Below are positions 1 to 8,724 of a stretch of 58,648 nucleotides of DNA, one piece after another; position 1 is the first letter of the stretch, and the number at the start of each line of letters is the position of its first letter. Origin of the DNA: an uncultured Eubacterium sp. (lineage in GTDB: Bacteria > Bacillota > Clostridia > Lachnospirales > Lachnospiraceae); contig CAJFUA010000008.1 of assembly GCA_904420085.1 (NCBI GenBank), forward strand, positions 1 to 58,648, in the 5' to 3' direction. Position numbers and translations under genes: made by a program. The notes beneath the pieces were generated by a model. That model was not told the origin of the DNA. It searched no databases and saw only the letters and a list, made by a program, of their open reading frames with translations.

Positions 1-60
1 AATGGGTATCAAACACCATATCAAGCTCGAATTGCATAAATCGATATTTTTTAGCCATAA
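1..60 (+). mobile_element. Possible 3' end of an insertion sequence (very short)
   Basis: In the same frame as the downstream GH2 fragment, bases 1-39 read as a short peptide tail (NGYQTPYQARIA) followed by a stop. The words resemble the GYxTPY-type C-terminal tail seen in IS3-like DDE transposases. This does not look like a beta-glucuronidase, and two further stops follow before base 61. I infer that a transposase gene ends here and that the element's end lies around bases 40-80. The evidence is a 12-residue resemblance at a window edge, so the identification is weak. Confidence 0.3.
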
Positions 61-939
61 GTGTTACAAAAACGCTTGACCACAACAGTTCACGGAAAAG
101 GAATGGACGAGGCGCTGAACATCCGTGATTTTCATTTGTTAAAATGGATGGGCGCAAATTCTTTCCGGACATCCCATTATCCTTATTCTGAGGAACTGAT
201 GAAGCTGGCAGACAGAGAAGGTTTTGTGGTGATTGACGAAGTCCCGGCGGTAGGAATGTGCTTTTGGGACGGAAACAGCGTCTTTGCCGGAAACAGGGTA
301 AATCAGGACACATTGGTACACCACAAACAGATGCTTGCGGATATGTATCATCGTGATAAAAATCATCCTTGTGTCATGATGTGGAGTGTGGCCAATGAAG
401 CGGCAACCCATGAGGAGGGAGCAGTGCCGTATTTTAAAGAGATTATCGAGACCATGAGAGACCTTGACGATACAAGACCGGTGACCATGGTGCATACCAC
501 AGGTCCGGATGGCGATAAAGTCAGTCAGTGGCTTGATGTAATCTGCGTAAACCGTTACTATGCATGGTACAATGACCATGGACATTTGGATGTAATCGGA
601 TTGCAGTTGGAACATGAAATGAAAAAATGGTACAATAAATATCATAAACCGATTATTATGAGTGAGTATGGTGCAGATACGATTGCAGGTTTCCACAAGA
701 CTCCTCCGGTGGCATTTACGGAAGAATTTCAATGTCTGTATATGGAAGAGTATCACAAGGTATTTGACAAATTGGACTATATGATCGGGGAACATCCGTG
801 GGCGTTTGCCGACTTTCAGACAAAGCAGGGGTTAAATCGTGTGGACGGAAATAAGAAGGGAATTTTTACAAGGAACAGGCAGCCGAAAATGTCCGCATAC
901 ATGTTGAAGGAAAGATGGACCAGAAGAATAAAACAATAA
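61..939 (+). pseudogene. uidA: Beta-glucuronidase (GH2) C-terminal fragment, N-terminus missing
   Basis: From about base 85 the protein aligns by eye with the TIM-barrel half of family GH2 beta-glucuronidases: GANSFRTSHYPYSEE, VVIDEVPAVG, DKNHPCVMMWSVANEA with the acid/base Glu near residue 113, SEYGADT with the nucleophile Glu near residue 202, and the terminal FADFxT and NKKGIFTRxRxPK signatures. Intact enzymes are about 600 residues; the sugar-binding, Ig-like and early barrel parts (about 300 residues) are absent. The codons before the homologous part do not match the family, and stops lie immediately upstream in frame. The GTG at 61 has no convincing ribosome site. Both catalytic glutamates remain, but without the N-terminal domains the product should not fold as an active enzyme. 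The likely cause is insertion of a mobile element to the left. Confidence 0.75.
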
Positions 940-964
940 AAAAAATCAATAAAACTGATTAAAT

Positions 965-995
965 TTGTCACTAGTAAAACAAAAAAGCATATGAT
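965..995 (+). promoter_or_regulatory. Candidate promoter of the leuA T-box transcript
   Basis: TTGTCA at 965-970 and TATGAT at 990-995 are separated by 19 bp, slightly longer than ideal. The predicted start falls near 1002, just before the first conserved part of the T-box leader. Confidence 0.4.
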
Positions 996-1009
996 AATAT
1001 ATGTTCAAT

Positions 1010-1325
1010 CCTAAAAAGTAATAAGGCTAGGAAGAGGAATAGTAATTTGCCAGCGGATGACAGAGAGATGTCGGCAGGTGCGAGACATCAGATGCGAACA
1101 AGTGAACTCACCTCGGAGCTTCCGGCTGAAGCCTGCTGATAAATTGGAGGTCAGAAGATTTCCATGGAGTGACAGGCGGGTGCGTAGGTCAGGACGGTAT
1201 TCCCCGTTACAGGAAAGGGATGTGCCAGCATCCCATAAGAGCATGTATTACATGAAACAGAGTGGTACCGCGTATGTAAAGCTTACGTCTCTGTGCTTCC
1301 TTGGAAGCACGGAGACGTTTTACGT
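1010..1325 (+). promoter_or_regulatory. T-box riboswitch, leucine (CUC) specifier
   Basis: The leader has the ordered T-box hallmarks: a stem I distal region with AGAGAG and GGTGCGA, a specifier-loop segment reading GTGAACTCACC in which CTC at 1107-1109 is the specifier codon, and the highly conserved AGTGGTACCGCG T-box sequence at 1261-1272. A terminator hairpin follows at 1285-1318. T-boxes bind an uncharged tRNA by its anticodon and 3' end and then favour the antiterminator. CUC specifies leucine, which fits the downstream 2-isopropylmalate synthase. The codon assignment rests on position in the motif, not on a folded model. Confidence 0.9.
1285..1323 (+). terminator. T-box intrinsic terminator
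   Basis: A 16-bp stem (1285-1300 with 1303-1318) with a two-base gap at the tip is followed by a short T run. It is the terminator that competes with the T-box antiterminator around 1261-1272. Confidence 0.8.
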
Positions 1326-1494
1326 TATCGGCTAAGACGGGTGATGCCGGTATCTGTCTCTGACAATATCTGCTCATTGAGATTTGTCGTAAATTATATT
1401 AATATGTATATGAAATATCCGTCAGAAAATAAGGGATAGTGTTATATACATAGAAAAAGAGTTATATAAATAAGGAGAAGGAGAGGTAACAACG

Positions 1495-3483
1495 ATGAAT
1501 TACAAAAAGTATACAAGACAGTATTTCATGCCGGAGAACCCTACCTATGACTGGGTAAAAAAAGAGTATATTGACAAGGCACCTATATGGTGCAGCGTGG
1601 ATTTGAGAGACGGAAATCAGGCGCTGATTGAGCCTATGAGTTTAGATGAAAAGTTAGAGTTTTTCCAGATGCTGGTAGACATTGGTTTCAAAGAAATTGA
1701 AGTGGGATTTCCTGCGGCATCTGAGACAGAGTACAACTTTATGCGGGCATTGATTGAGCGGAACATGATTCCGGATGACGTGACCGTTCAGGTTTTAACA
1801 CAGGCGAGAGAACATATTATCAAGAAAACCTTTGAGGCGGTAAAGGGAGCGAAACATGCCGTTATCCACCTTTACAATTCTACCTCTCTGGCACAGCGTG
1901 AGCAGGTGTTTAAAAAGAGTAAAGAAGAAATCAAACAGATTGCCGTTGACGGCGCAAAACTTTTAAGCGAACTGGCGGCAGAAGTAGAAGGAAACTTCTC
2001 TTTTGAATACAGTCCGGAAAGTTTTTCGGGAACGGAAATGGACTATGCATTGGATGTATGTAATGCGGTACTGGATGTATGGCAGCCGACAAAGGAAAAT
2101 AAGGTAATTATCAATCTTCCTGCCACAGTGGAAAATGCCATGCCTCATGTGTTTGCAACACAGATTGAATATATGCACAAGAACTTAAAATACAGAGATG
2201 CGGTTACCATATCCGTTCATCCGCATAATGACAGAGGCTGCGGTGTGGCGTCAGCAGAACTTTCGGTTTTAGCCGGTGCAGACCGCATTGAGGGAACCTT
2301 ATTTGGAAACGGTGAGAGAACAGGAAATGTGGATATTGTGACATTGGCAATGAACATGGTATCTCACGGTGTCAATCCAAATCTGGAATTTAAAAACATG
2401 CCGGAGATTGTGAAATTATATGAGAGAGTGACAAGAATGCAGGTAAGTCCTCGTCAGCCATACGCAGGAGAGTTAGTGTTTACGGCATTCTCAGGCTCCC
2501 ATCAGGATGCCATCTCCAAAGGAATGGCTTGCAAGGAAAAGGATCCGCAGGGCATGTGGAATGTTCCGTATCTTCCGATTGACCCGGTAGATGTGGGAAG
2601 AACTTACGATTCCGATGTGATTCGCATTAACAGCCAGTCCGGAAAGGGTGGCGTAAGTTATATTCTGAAACAGAATTTCGGATTATCCGTGCCGGAGAAA
2701 ATGCGGGAGGAAATCGGATACAGTGTAAAACATGTGTCGGATAAGGAGCATAAAGAATTATCTCCGGAATGGATTTATCAGATATTTGAAGATAAATATA
2801 TTAACGAGAACAGCGTGTTTACGGTGCCGGAAGTTCATTTCCAGCAGAAGAACGGTATTATGGCGGAAGTTACCATAGCGCAGAATGATAAGGTACGCAT
2901 TGTTAAAAACACAGGAAACGGACGTCTGGATGCGGTCAGTAATGCGTTAAAGCAATACTTTGACATCAGTTATGAACTTTCCATTTATGAGGAACATTCC
3001 TTATCGAGAGGTTCCTCCTCGAAAGCCGTATCTTATGTAGGCATCTGCTGTCAGGGTAAAATGTTCTGGGGCGTAGGCATTGACGAAGATATTATCAAAT
3101 CCTCTATTCATGCTTTGGTGGTAGCGGTCAACCAACTGGTAAAGTCCACAGGAGATCAGGGATGTCAGGATGAGAGATTAACAGAGATTATCAACTATAT
3201 TAACACAAACTATCTTACAGTCACTTTAGATGAACTGGCAGAGCATTTTCATCTGTCAAAACCGTATTTATCAAAATATATCAAAGATAAATCCGGAAAA
3301 ACCTTTGGGGAACTGGTAAAAAATGTGCGCATGAAAAAAGCAAGAACCCTGTTAAAAGGCGGAAACATGACGGTGGAAAGCATTGCAGACAAAGTAGGCT
3401 ATCAGAATGTGGAGCATTTCAACAGACTTTTCAAGAAAAAGTATGGGATGACACCGGTTCAATTTAGGAACAGCAAAAGTTGA
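1495..3483 (+). CDS. leuA: 2-isopropylmalate synthase fused to a C-terminal AraC-type HTH domain
   Basis: Residues 1 to about 550 are a long-form (fungal/actinobacterial type) 2-isopropylmalate synthase, which condenses acetyl-CoA with 2-oxoisovalerate in the first committed step of leucine synthesis. Visible motifs are DLRDGNQA near residue 37, the metal-binding HPHND at 242-246, GNGERTGN, and a complete C-terminal regulatory domain ending [10 protein letters not shown]. Such enzymes normally stop there. This one continues through a short linker into residues 559-662, a full AraC/XylS double helix-turn-helix: [21 protein letters not shown], then [31 protein letters not shown]. The reading frame is unbroken. 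The start ATG follows AAGGAGAAGGAGAGG. Expression is controlled by the upstream leucine T-box. A moonlighting, leucine-sensing regulator is an inference; the fusion itself is seen directly. Confidence 0.93.
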   Translation: MNYKKYTRQYFMPENPTYDWVKKEYIDKAPIWCSVDLRDGNQALIEPMSLDEKLEFFQMLVDIGFKEIEVGFPAASETEYNFMRALIERNMIPDDVTVQVLTQAREHIIKKTFEAVKGAKHAVIHLYNSTSLAQREQVFKKSKEEIKQIAVDGAKLLSELAAEVEGNFSFEYSPESFSGTEMDYALDVCNAVLDVWQPTKENKVIINLPATVENAMPHVFATQIEYMHKNLKYRDAVTISVHPHNDRGCGVASAELSVLAGADRIEGTLFGNGERTGNVDIVTLAMNMVSHGVNPNLEFKNMPEIVKLYERVTRMQVSPRQPYAGELVFTAFSGSHQDAISKGMACKEKDPQGMWNVPYLPIDPVDVGRTYDSDVIRINSQSGKGGVSYILKQNFGLSVPEKMREEIGYSVKHVSDKEHKELSPEWIYQIFEDKYINENSVFTVPEVHFQQKNGIMAEVTIAQNDKVRIVKNTGNGRLDAVSNALKQYFDISYELSIYEEHSLSRGSSSKAVSYVGICCQGKMFWGVGIDEDIIKSSIHALVVAVNQLVKSTGDQGCQDERLTEIINYINTNYLTVTLDELAEHFHLSKPYLSKYIKDKSGKTFGELVKNVRMKKARTLLKGGNMTVESIADKVGYQNVEHFNRLFKKKYGMTPVQFRNSKS

Positions 3484-3508
3484 TATAATTGTGATGAGAT
3501 GCTATAAT
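3480..3508 (+). promoter_or_regulatory. Promoter overlapping the leuA stop codon
   Basis: TTGATA (3480-3485) and TATAAT (3503-3508) are spaced by exactly 17 bp, giving a near-consensus sigma-A promoter with a start near 3514 for the lipoprotein gene. The -35 hexamer overlaps the leuA stop. Confidence 0.75.
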
Positions 3509-3546
3509 GCTACTATTACATTAGAAAGAGAGGGGCGGTGAGAAAG

Positions 3547-4482
3547 ATGAAAATAAAAATGAAAATTCTTGCGCTTATGATGATTGTTGTCATGGCACTG
3601 ACAGGATGTGTCGGCATGGAAACGAAAGTTATTATCAGACAGGACGGTTCGGCGAAAGGAATTATTACAGTATCCATTGATAAGACTGCTGTCAATGCCG
3701 AATTGAAAAAGCAGGGTGCCAGTGATGCGGAGATTCAGCAGTTTTGGACGGGATATAAGCAGGAACTGAATGCAGACGCAGGCGTTATATTCCAAGAAGT
3801 TACAAGAGACGGAAAAGAGTATATTGAAACATATGAGATTACAAACTTTTCCAAAGGTTCGCTGGGGAAAAAACTTGGTTTCAATAAAAACAGTTATGTC
3901 ACGGCAGATACGTTATATGGAACCATAGATTTGTCGGGGACGGATGACGAGGAAGTTTTTCAGGAGTTATCGGCCATGGGCGGAGATATATCTGCCGTTA
4001 CATTAACGTTTGTGGTGGAAATGCCAAAAGATATTGCCGGCACAAACGGCACGATCAGTGAGACAAATAAAAAACAGGCCACGTTTCAGATGAAAGTGAA
4101 CGGAAAAACCACCATGTACGCCACCACGGTGCCGGGCCAGACCATCAGTGATGTGAAAGCGAAGGTGGCAAAAGCAAACAAGGTAAAAAAGGCAAAAATT
4201 AAGAAACTGAAAGCCAAGAAAGGCACTAAGAATTCTAAGAAAAGAACCGTAGTGCTTAAAATAGGCAAAGTAAGTCAGGCAGTGAAGTATGAAGTGCAGT
4301 ATGGCACGAAGAAGAACTTCAAGGGAGCAAAAACAAGGAAAATCAAGAAGACATCATATACAATTAAAAATCTGAAAAAGGCTACAAAGTACTATGTAAG
4401 AGTACGTGCCATAAAGAAAAATCTGGCAGGATATGATGTCAGCAGTGCTTGGACAAAGAAAAGTGTCAAAACAAAGAAATAG
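3547..4482 (+). CDS. Lipoprotein with a C-terminal Lys-rich fibronectin type III domain
   Basis: The N-terminus is a lipoprotein signal with lipobox LTGC (Cys at residue 21 from this ATG), so the protein should be tethered outside the membrane. The body (to about residue 200) has no domain I recognise. The C-terminal ~95 residues form an FN3-like module (YEVQYGTKKNFKG, YYVRVRAI) preceded by a very basic stretch rich in KK and AK. The same Lys-rich FN3 style recurs in the surface proteins at the far end of the window. GTG at 3538 is an alternative start, but it lies only two bases from the AGGGG ribosome site, so ATG 3547 is preferred. Monocistronic: own promoter and terminator. Function unknown. 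Confidence 0.8.
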   Translation: MKIKMKILALMMIVVMALTGCVGMETKVIIRQDGSAKGIITVSIDKTAVNAELKKQGASDAEIQQFWTGYKQELNADAGVIFQEVTRDGKEYIETYEITNFSKGSLGKKLGFNKNSYVTADTLYGTIDLSGTDDEEVFQELSAMGGDISAVTLTFVVEMPKDIAGTNGTISETNKKQATFQMKVNGKTTMYATTVPGQTISDVKAKVAKANKVKKAKIKKLKAKKGTKNSKKRTVVLKIGKVSQAVKYEVQYGTKKNFKGAKTRKIKKTSYTIKNLKKATKYYVRVRAIKKNLAGYDVSSAWTKKSVKTKK

Positions 4483-4490
4483 TGATAGAG

Positions 4491-4521
4491 ATGGCTGTCG
4501 CAGTGGTGCGACAGCCATTTT
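4491..4521 (+). terminator. Intrinsic terminator after the lipoprotein gene
   Basis: A 12-bp perfect stem (ATGGCTGTCGCA with its complement) and a GTGG loop are followed by TTTTG. Confidence 0.85.
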
Positions 4522-4657
4522 GTGTGTAGCAAAAAACTGAAAAGCAATATTGCACCTGAAGAAAATTTTATTTGCTGAGGATTTCGGCAAAATCAGTTTC
4601 TGATAATGTTCCGTTTCGTTGGCAAAAAAGAAAATTTTTGGAAATCTTTGTTTCATG

Positions 4658-4686
4658 TTGACAGATGCTCTATATAATAGTAGTAT
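4658..4686 (+). promoter_or_regulatory. Candidate promoter of the SAM riboswitch-metK transcript
   Basis: Consensus TTGACA at 4658-4663 and TAGTAT at 4681-4686, 17 bp apart, place the start close to the first riboswitch helix. A TATAAT at 4673-4678 is nearer but would leave only 9 bp. Confidence 0.5.
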
Positions 4687-4707
4687 TATTTAGAAAACAG
4701 ATATTTT

Positions 4708-4813
4708 CTCTTATTCAGAGTGGTGGAGGTACAAGGACCAGTGAAGCCACGGCAACCCCGACATTGTCAGGAAGGTGCCAACCTGAGCAGACACAAGTTT
4801 GACCAATAAGAGG
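4708..4813 (+). promoter_or_regulatory. SAM-I (S-box) riboswitch
   Basis: The aptamer is bounded by CTCTTATT and its complement AATAAGAG (P1). Between them are the family signatures: AGAGTGGTGGAGG, GAAGCCACGGCAACC, AAGGTGCCAACCTGAGCAGA. S-box RNAs bind S-adenosylmethionine and stop transcription when it is plentiful. A terminator follows at 4833-4860 and the controlled gene is metK, the SAM synthetase, which closes a feedback loop. Confidence 0.93.
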
Positions 4814-4832
4814 ATTTGAATACCTTGACTTC

Positions 4833-4860
4833 AAGTCCACTGCAATGCAGTGGATTTTTC
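4833..4860 (+). terminator. SAM riboswitch terminator
   Basis: An 11-bp hairpin (AAGTCCACTGC, loop AAT, complement) is followed by a run of T. It is the expression platform of the S-box. Confidence 0.85.
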
Positions 4861-5003
4861 TATGTGAAAGAAAAGTCTGTTTCTATCACGTAGAAGTGCT
4901 TCGCAGACCTTGCACTGTAATTGGAATTATTGGCATAGAAGTTTTGAGAGCAGTCCCTTTAGAGAAATGTTTGAAAAGTGATATACAGAGAGAGGAGATC
5001 AAG

Positions 5004-6191
5004 ATGGAAAAGAGATTATTCACATCAGAATCAGTAACAGAAGGACATCCGGACAAAATCTGTGACCAGATTTCGGATGCCATATTAGATGAGTTAATGC
5101 GGCAGGATCCCATGAGCCGGGTAGCCTGCGAGACCAGTATTACCACAGGGCTTGTATTGGTGATGGGTGAGATTACCACAAAAGGATATGTAGATATTCA
5201 GAAAGTAGTCAGAGAGACTATCAGAGAAATTGGATATGACAGGGCAAAGTATGGATTTGACTGTGATACCTGCGGTGTTATTACGGCATTGGATGAGCAG
5301 TCTGCGGATATTGCCATGGGCGTAGACAAGGCACTGGAGGCAAAGGAGAATAAAATGTCCGACGAGGATATCGATGCAATCGGTGCCGGAGATCAGGGGA
5401 TGATGTTCGGATATGCAACTAATGAAACCGAAGAATATATGCCATATCCAATTGCTTTGGCACATAAGTTGGCAATCCGATTAACAGAGGTGAGAAAAAA
5501 CGGAACACTTCCATATCTTCGCCCGGATGGAAAAACACAGGTAACTGTTGAGTATGACGAGGAAGGAAAACCGGTAAGACTGGATGCAGTGGTGCTCTCT
5601 ACACAGCACGACCCGGATGTAACGCAGGAACAGATTCATGAAGATATTAAGAAGCATGTGTTTGATGAAACCATTCCGCAGGATATGGTAGATGAAAATA
5701 CCAAATATTTTATTAATCCTACAGGCAGATTTGTCATTGGCGGACCAAATGGAGACAGTGGACTGACAGGACGTAAGATTATTGTAGATACTTATGGTGG
5801 ATACGCCCGTCACGGCGGCGGTGCATTTTCAGGAAAGGACTGCACCAAAGTAGACCGTTCCGCAGCATATGCGGCAAGATATGTGGCAAAAAATATTGTG
5901 GCGGCAGGACTGGCGGATAAGTGCGAAATCCAGTTATCATACGCTATTGGTGTGGCGCATCCTACATCTGTTATGGTCGATACGTTTGGTACAGGAAAAG
6001 TCAGTGATGAAAAATTGGTAGAAATCATCCGCGGAAACTTTGATTTGAGACCGGCAGGTATTATAAAAATGCTCGATTTAAGAAGACCGATTTACAAACA
6101 GACGGCAGCTTACGGTCACTTTGGAAGAAATAACATTGACGTGCCGTGGGAGAAAACGGACAAGGCAGAAGAACTGGCAAAACTGATTTAG
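5004..6191 (+). CDS. metK: S-adenosylmethionine synthetase
   Basis: A 395-residue methionine adenosyltransferase, the usual bacterial length, making SAM from methionine and ATP in the cytoplasm. Diagnostic motifs are [13 protein letters not shown] at the N-terminus, [12 protein letters not shown] in the middle, and the P-loop-like [19 protein letters not shown]. The frame is open 53 codons further upstream, but that part overlaps the riboswitch terminator. ATG 5004 follows AGAGGAGATC and starts exactly where the family starts. The gene stands alone behind the SAM-I riboswitch and is followed by a hairpin terminator. Confidence 0.98.
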   Translation: MEKRLFTSESVTEGHPDKICDQISDAILDELMRQDPMSRVACETSITTGLVLVMGEITTKGYVDIQKVVRETIREIGYDRAKYGFDCDTCGVITALDEQSADIAMGVDKALEAKENKMSDEDIDAIGAGDQGMMFGYATNETEEYMPYPIALAHKLAIRLTEVRKNGTLPYLRPDGKTQVTVEYDEEGKPVRLDAVVLSTQHDPDVTQEQIHEDIKKHVFDETIPQDMVDENTKYFINPTGRFVIGGPNGDSGLTGRKIIVDTYGGYARHGGGAFSGKDCTKVDRSAAYAARYVAKNIVAAGLADKCEIQLSYAIGVAHPTSVMVDTFGTGKVSDEKLVEIIRGNFDLRPAGIIKMLDLRRPIYKQTAAYGHFGRNNIDVPWEKTDKAEELAKLI

Positions 6192-6225
6192 AAATTGTTC
6201 CGGTAAAAATATTTGGGTTACGAAG

Positions 6226-6258
6226 AAAAGCACATTTCCGAATGGGGGTGTGCTTTTG
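6226..6258 (+). terminator. Terminator after metK, related to the one at 12962
   Basis: AAAAGCACA pairs with TGTGCTTTT; the top of the hairpin carries TTTCCGAATGGGG. Almost the same hairpin, including the CATTTCC-AATGGGG top, recurs at 12962-12994. The rest of the 6192-6398 gap is A-rich with no gene. Confidence 0.7.
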
Positions 6259-6398
6259 TGATGCAGAAAATTGCAAAAATAAGCAAAAAAATGCTAGCGT
6301 AAAAATGGCTAAAAATTAAGAAAATTAAGAAATAAAAGTGAAAAAACTAAATAAATAACAAATAAAGTTTACATAATTAAGAAAACGCCAAATTACAA

Positions 6399-6426
6399 TT
6401 GACATTTTTTGGACAGTTTTTATAAT
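6399..6426 (+). promoter_or_regulatory. Strong promoter of the aminotransferase operon
   Basis: Consensus TTGACA (6399-6404), 16 bp, consensus TATAAT (6421-6426). The expected start is near 6433, only a few bases ahead of a terminator hairpin. Confidence 0.85.
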
Positions 6427-6440
6427 GGCGTTATATGACA

Positions 6441-6473
6441 AAGGCGTCGTACATTTTTGTACGCGCCTTTTTT
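6441..6473 (+). terminator. Leader terminator / attenuator upstream of the aminotransferase operon
   Basis: AAGGCGTCGTAC pairs with GTACGCGCCTT (one bulged base) and is followed by six T. Since it lies directly downstream of the promoter at 6399-6426 and about 100 bp before the first gene, most transcripts could end after about 40-45 nt unless termination is relieved. No known riboswitch aptamer fits in so short a leader. Confidence 0.7.
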
Positions 6474-6573
6474 CTTTGGCTGAAAAGTCTACAGTCAAAG
6501 AAAACTCTTTGCCAAGATGCGCAGTTGGCAGGAGGAAAAATTACAATAACTTTTTGTTAAGAAAGGAAAAAAT

Positions 6574-7686
6574 ATGGAAGCAAAAGGAATTAGAAAAGAA
6601 GCCTATGATTGTTACAAATATCAGGCAGGAAAAAGTATGGAAGATGTAATGGCAGAATACGGATTGAGTTCTGTTATTAAATTGGGCTCCAATGAAAATA
6701 TGTATGGACCATATTCATCTGCATTAAAAGCAATGACGGATGAGATAGGGATGATGAATATTTATCCTGAAAAAAACTACATCAAATTAAAAGAACTTGT
6801 AGGAGAAATGTGGGGCGTTGATGGCGAATGGGTCAGCTTGGGTCATGGAGCCGGAAATGTTTTAGACAGTATCGCCAAGACCGTTCTGGAGGACGGAGAT
6901 GAAGTTCTGTTATCAACCCAGTCCTATGGACTGTACAGTGAAATATCCAAAATCATGGGAGCAAAAGTTTATGATATTCCGTTAAATGACCGGTATACCA
7001 TAGAGTTGAAGGATTTTGTGGATAAAATCACGGAGAAGACAAAACTTATCTGGATTTGCAATCCCAACAACCCTACCGGTTCAGTGATTGATAAGAATAC
7101 CTTTGATTCATTGATTGATGCACTGCCACAAAACTGTTGGGTAGTTGTGGATGAAGCCTATGCGGATTTTTCAGATGCAGATAAGATGCCGGATGTGATG
7201 AAGTACATAAAAGAAGGCAAGCAGGTTATTTTGGTCAGAACATTCTCCAAATATTACGGGCTGGCCGGCGGAAGAATCGGATATCTTGTGGCAAATCCGG
7301 AATTTATTAACTGGTATGATACGGTATCGGAACCTTTCAATGCAAACCGTATCGGTCTGGCAGGCGCAGTGGCGCTGATGGAAGAGGAAGGTCAAAAAGA
7401 GGCAAAAAAATATGGTGAAATCATTAAGGCAGACAGAGAAATGATGAATGAGGAATTGGAAAAGATGGGATGTACATGTCATAAAACCTATACAAACTTT
7501 GTATTTTTCAGCACGCCTTATGACGCATCAGTGGTAGCTGAAGAATTATTGAAAGTGGGAGTGATTGTCAGACCTTGCGGAGGATGGGGATATGACAAAC
7601 ATATCCGCGTAACTGTGGGTACAACAGAGCAGAATAAGATTTTCCTTGCAGAAATCAAAAAAATATTTGAAAAATTGGCAGAGTAG
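6574..7686 (+). CDS. HisC-like PLP-dependent class I/II aminotransferase
   Basis: A 370-residue fold-type I aminotransferase resembling histidinol-phosphate aminotransferase. Key features are the SNENMYGP substrate-entry motif, CNPNNPTG, DEAYADF (PLP-binding Asp/Tyr) and RTFSKYYGLAGGRIGY with the Schiff-base Lys at residue 226. It is not in a his operon. It is followed within 9 bp by a 2-hydroxyacid dehydrogenase and then transporters and an amidohydrolase, so I infer a catabolic role in converting an amino acid (perhaps aromatic or imidazole-bearing) to its 2-oxo acid. The ATG follows AAAGGA at a good distance. Substrate is unknown; a housekeeping HisC role cannot be excluded without knowing whether another hisC exists. 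Confidence 0.85.
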   Translation: MEAKGIRKEAYDCYKYQAGKSMEDVMAEYGLSSVIKLGSNENMYGPYSSALKAMTDEIGMMNIYPEKNYIKLKELVGEMWGVDGEWVSLGHGAGNVLDSIAKTVLEDGDEVLLSTQSYGLYSEISKIMGAKVYDIPLNDRYTIELKDFVDKITEKTKLIWICNPNNPTGSVIDKNTFDSLIDALPQNCWVVVDEAYADFSDADKMPDVMKYIKEGKQVILVRTFSKYYGLAGGRIGYLVANPEFINWYDTVSEPFNANRIGLAGAVALMEEEGQKEAKKYGEIIKADREMMNEELEKMGCTCHKTYTNFVFFSTPYDASVVAEELLKVGVIVRPCGGWGYDKHIRVTVGTTEQNKIFLAEIKKIFEKLAE

Positions 7687-7695
7687 GAGGAACTT

Positions 7696-8706
7696 ATGAA
7701 GATAGCGATTTGTGATTATAAAGAACCGTTAAACAGAGATTTGGAAATTGAAAAAGGAATCTTTAAAAAACTTCTGGGAGATGATACGGAAATTTCGCTT
7801 TATGTCCATGAAGGAGATAATCAGGCGTTTAAAGAGGCAATAAAGGATGTGGACGGTATATTGACATCCTATCTGGAATTTCCCAGAGAAATCATTCAGA
7901 GTAATCCTGATTTGAAAGCGATTTCCATAGAAGCTACCGGTTATAATTTTGTAGATGCTGATGCGGCTCAGGAACAGAATACCGGTGTGGCGGTAATTGG
8001 TGAATACTGTACACAGGAAGTTGCCGATCATTCCATTGCATTAATGTTGGCGGTGGCAAGAAAACTGAAACATTATGACAGAGAAATAGAGCAAAAACAT
8101 ATCTACGATTATAATTCCACCTCGGGAATGATACGTTTGGAAGGTTCTACCATGGGAATTTTAGGTCTGGGAAAAATAGGAAAGGCTGTTGCAAAACGTG
8201 CCCAAGGTTTTGGGATGAATGTAATTGCATATAGCCCAAGCTGTACACCGGAAATTGCCGAGCCTTTAGGAGTCAGACTGGTCAGCAAAGAAGAACTATT
8301 TCAAACATCTGATGTTATCAGTGTTCATATGCGACTGACACCGGAAAATGAAAATATGCTGAACAAAGAAGCTTTCGATATGATGGAAAAGAAACCGGTC
8401 ATCGTCAATGTCTCAAGAGGAGCCATGATTGATGAACAGGCACTGTTAGAAGCATTGAACAGCGGAAAGGTGTTTGGTGCCGGATTGGATGTGCTGGTAG
8501 AGGAGACAAATGAAAACACACGGAAAAGTCCGTTTGTGGGAAGAGAAGACGTGGTATTGACGCCACATATGGCATTCTATTCTGACTTTGCTCTGTATGA
8601 ATGTCAGAGAATTGCGGCAGAAAATTTGTGCTATATGCTGTCAGGTGATCAGGATAAAGTATTTAAGATGGTAAATGATGTAGATGTAAGCGTAAATAAA
8701 AAGTAA
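7696..8706 (+). CDS. D-isomer specific 2-hydroxyacid dehydrogenase
   Basis: A 336-residue NAD-dependent enzyme of the D-lactate/phosphoglycerate dehydrogenase family. The Rossmann motif GLGKIG is at residues 157-162, the substrate-binding Arg at 241 in NVSRGAMID, and the catalytic His at 291 in LTPHMA. It should interconvert a 2-oxo acid and a D-2-hydroxy acid. Directly behind the aminotransferase (GTAGGAGG ribosome site overlapping its stop), it would complete an amino acid to 2-oxo acid to 2-hydroxy acid route that reoxidises NADH. Exact substrate unknown. Confidence 0.85.
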   Translation: MKIAICDYKEPLNRDLEIEKGIFKKLLGDDTEISLYVHEGDNQAFKEAIKDVDGILTSYLEFPREIIQSNPDLKAISIEATGYNFVDADAAQEQNTGVAVIGEYCTQEVADHSIALMLAVARKLKHYDREIEQKHIYDYNSTSGMIRLEGSTMGILGLGKIGKAVAKRAQGFGMNVIAYSPSCTPEIAEPLGVRLVSKEELFQTSDVISVHMRLTPENENMLNKEAFDMMEKKPVIVNVSRGAMIDEQALLEALNSGKVFGAGLDVLVEETNENTRKSPFVGREDVVLTPHMAFYSDFALYECQRIAAENLCYMLSGDQDKVFKMVNDVDVSVNKK

Positions 8707-8724
8707 TTTTGCTAGGAGGCAAAA

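Noticed and set aside
1011-1335. Short open frames on both strands (77 and 92 residues)
   Set aside because: They lie wholly within the T-box leader, whose conserved RNA motifs explain the sequence.
4673-4678. TATAAT as the metK -10
   Set aside because: It is only 9 bp from the TTGACA; the TAGTAT 17 bp away fits better, although the choice is not certain.
4845-5003. N-terminal extension of metK by 53 codons
   Set aside because: It overlaps the SAM riboswitch terminator, lacks a ribosome site and has no counterpart in the family.
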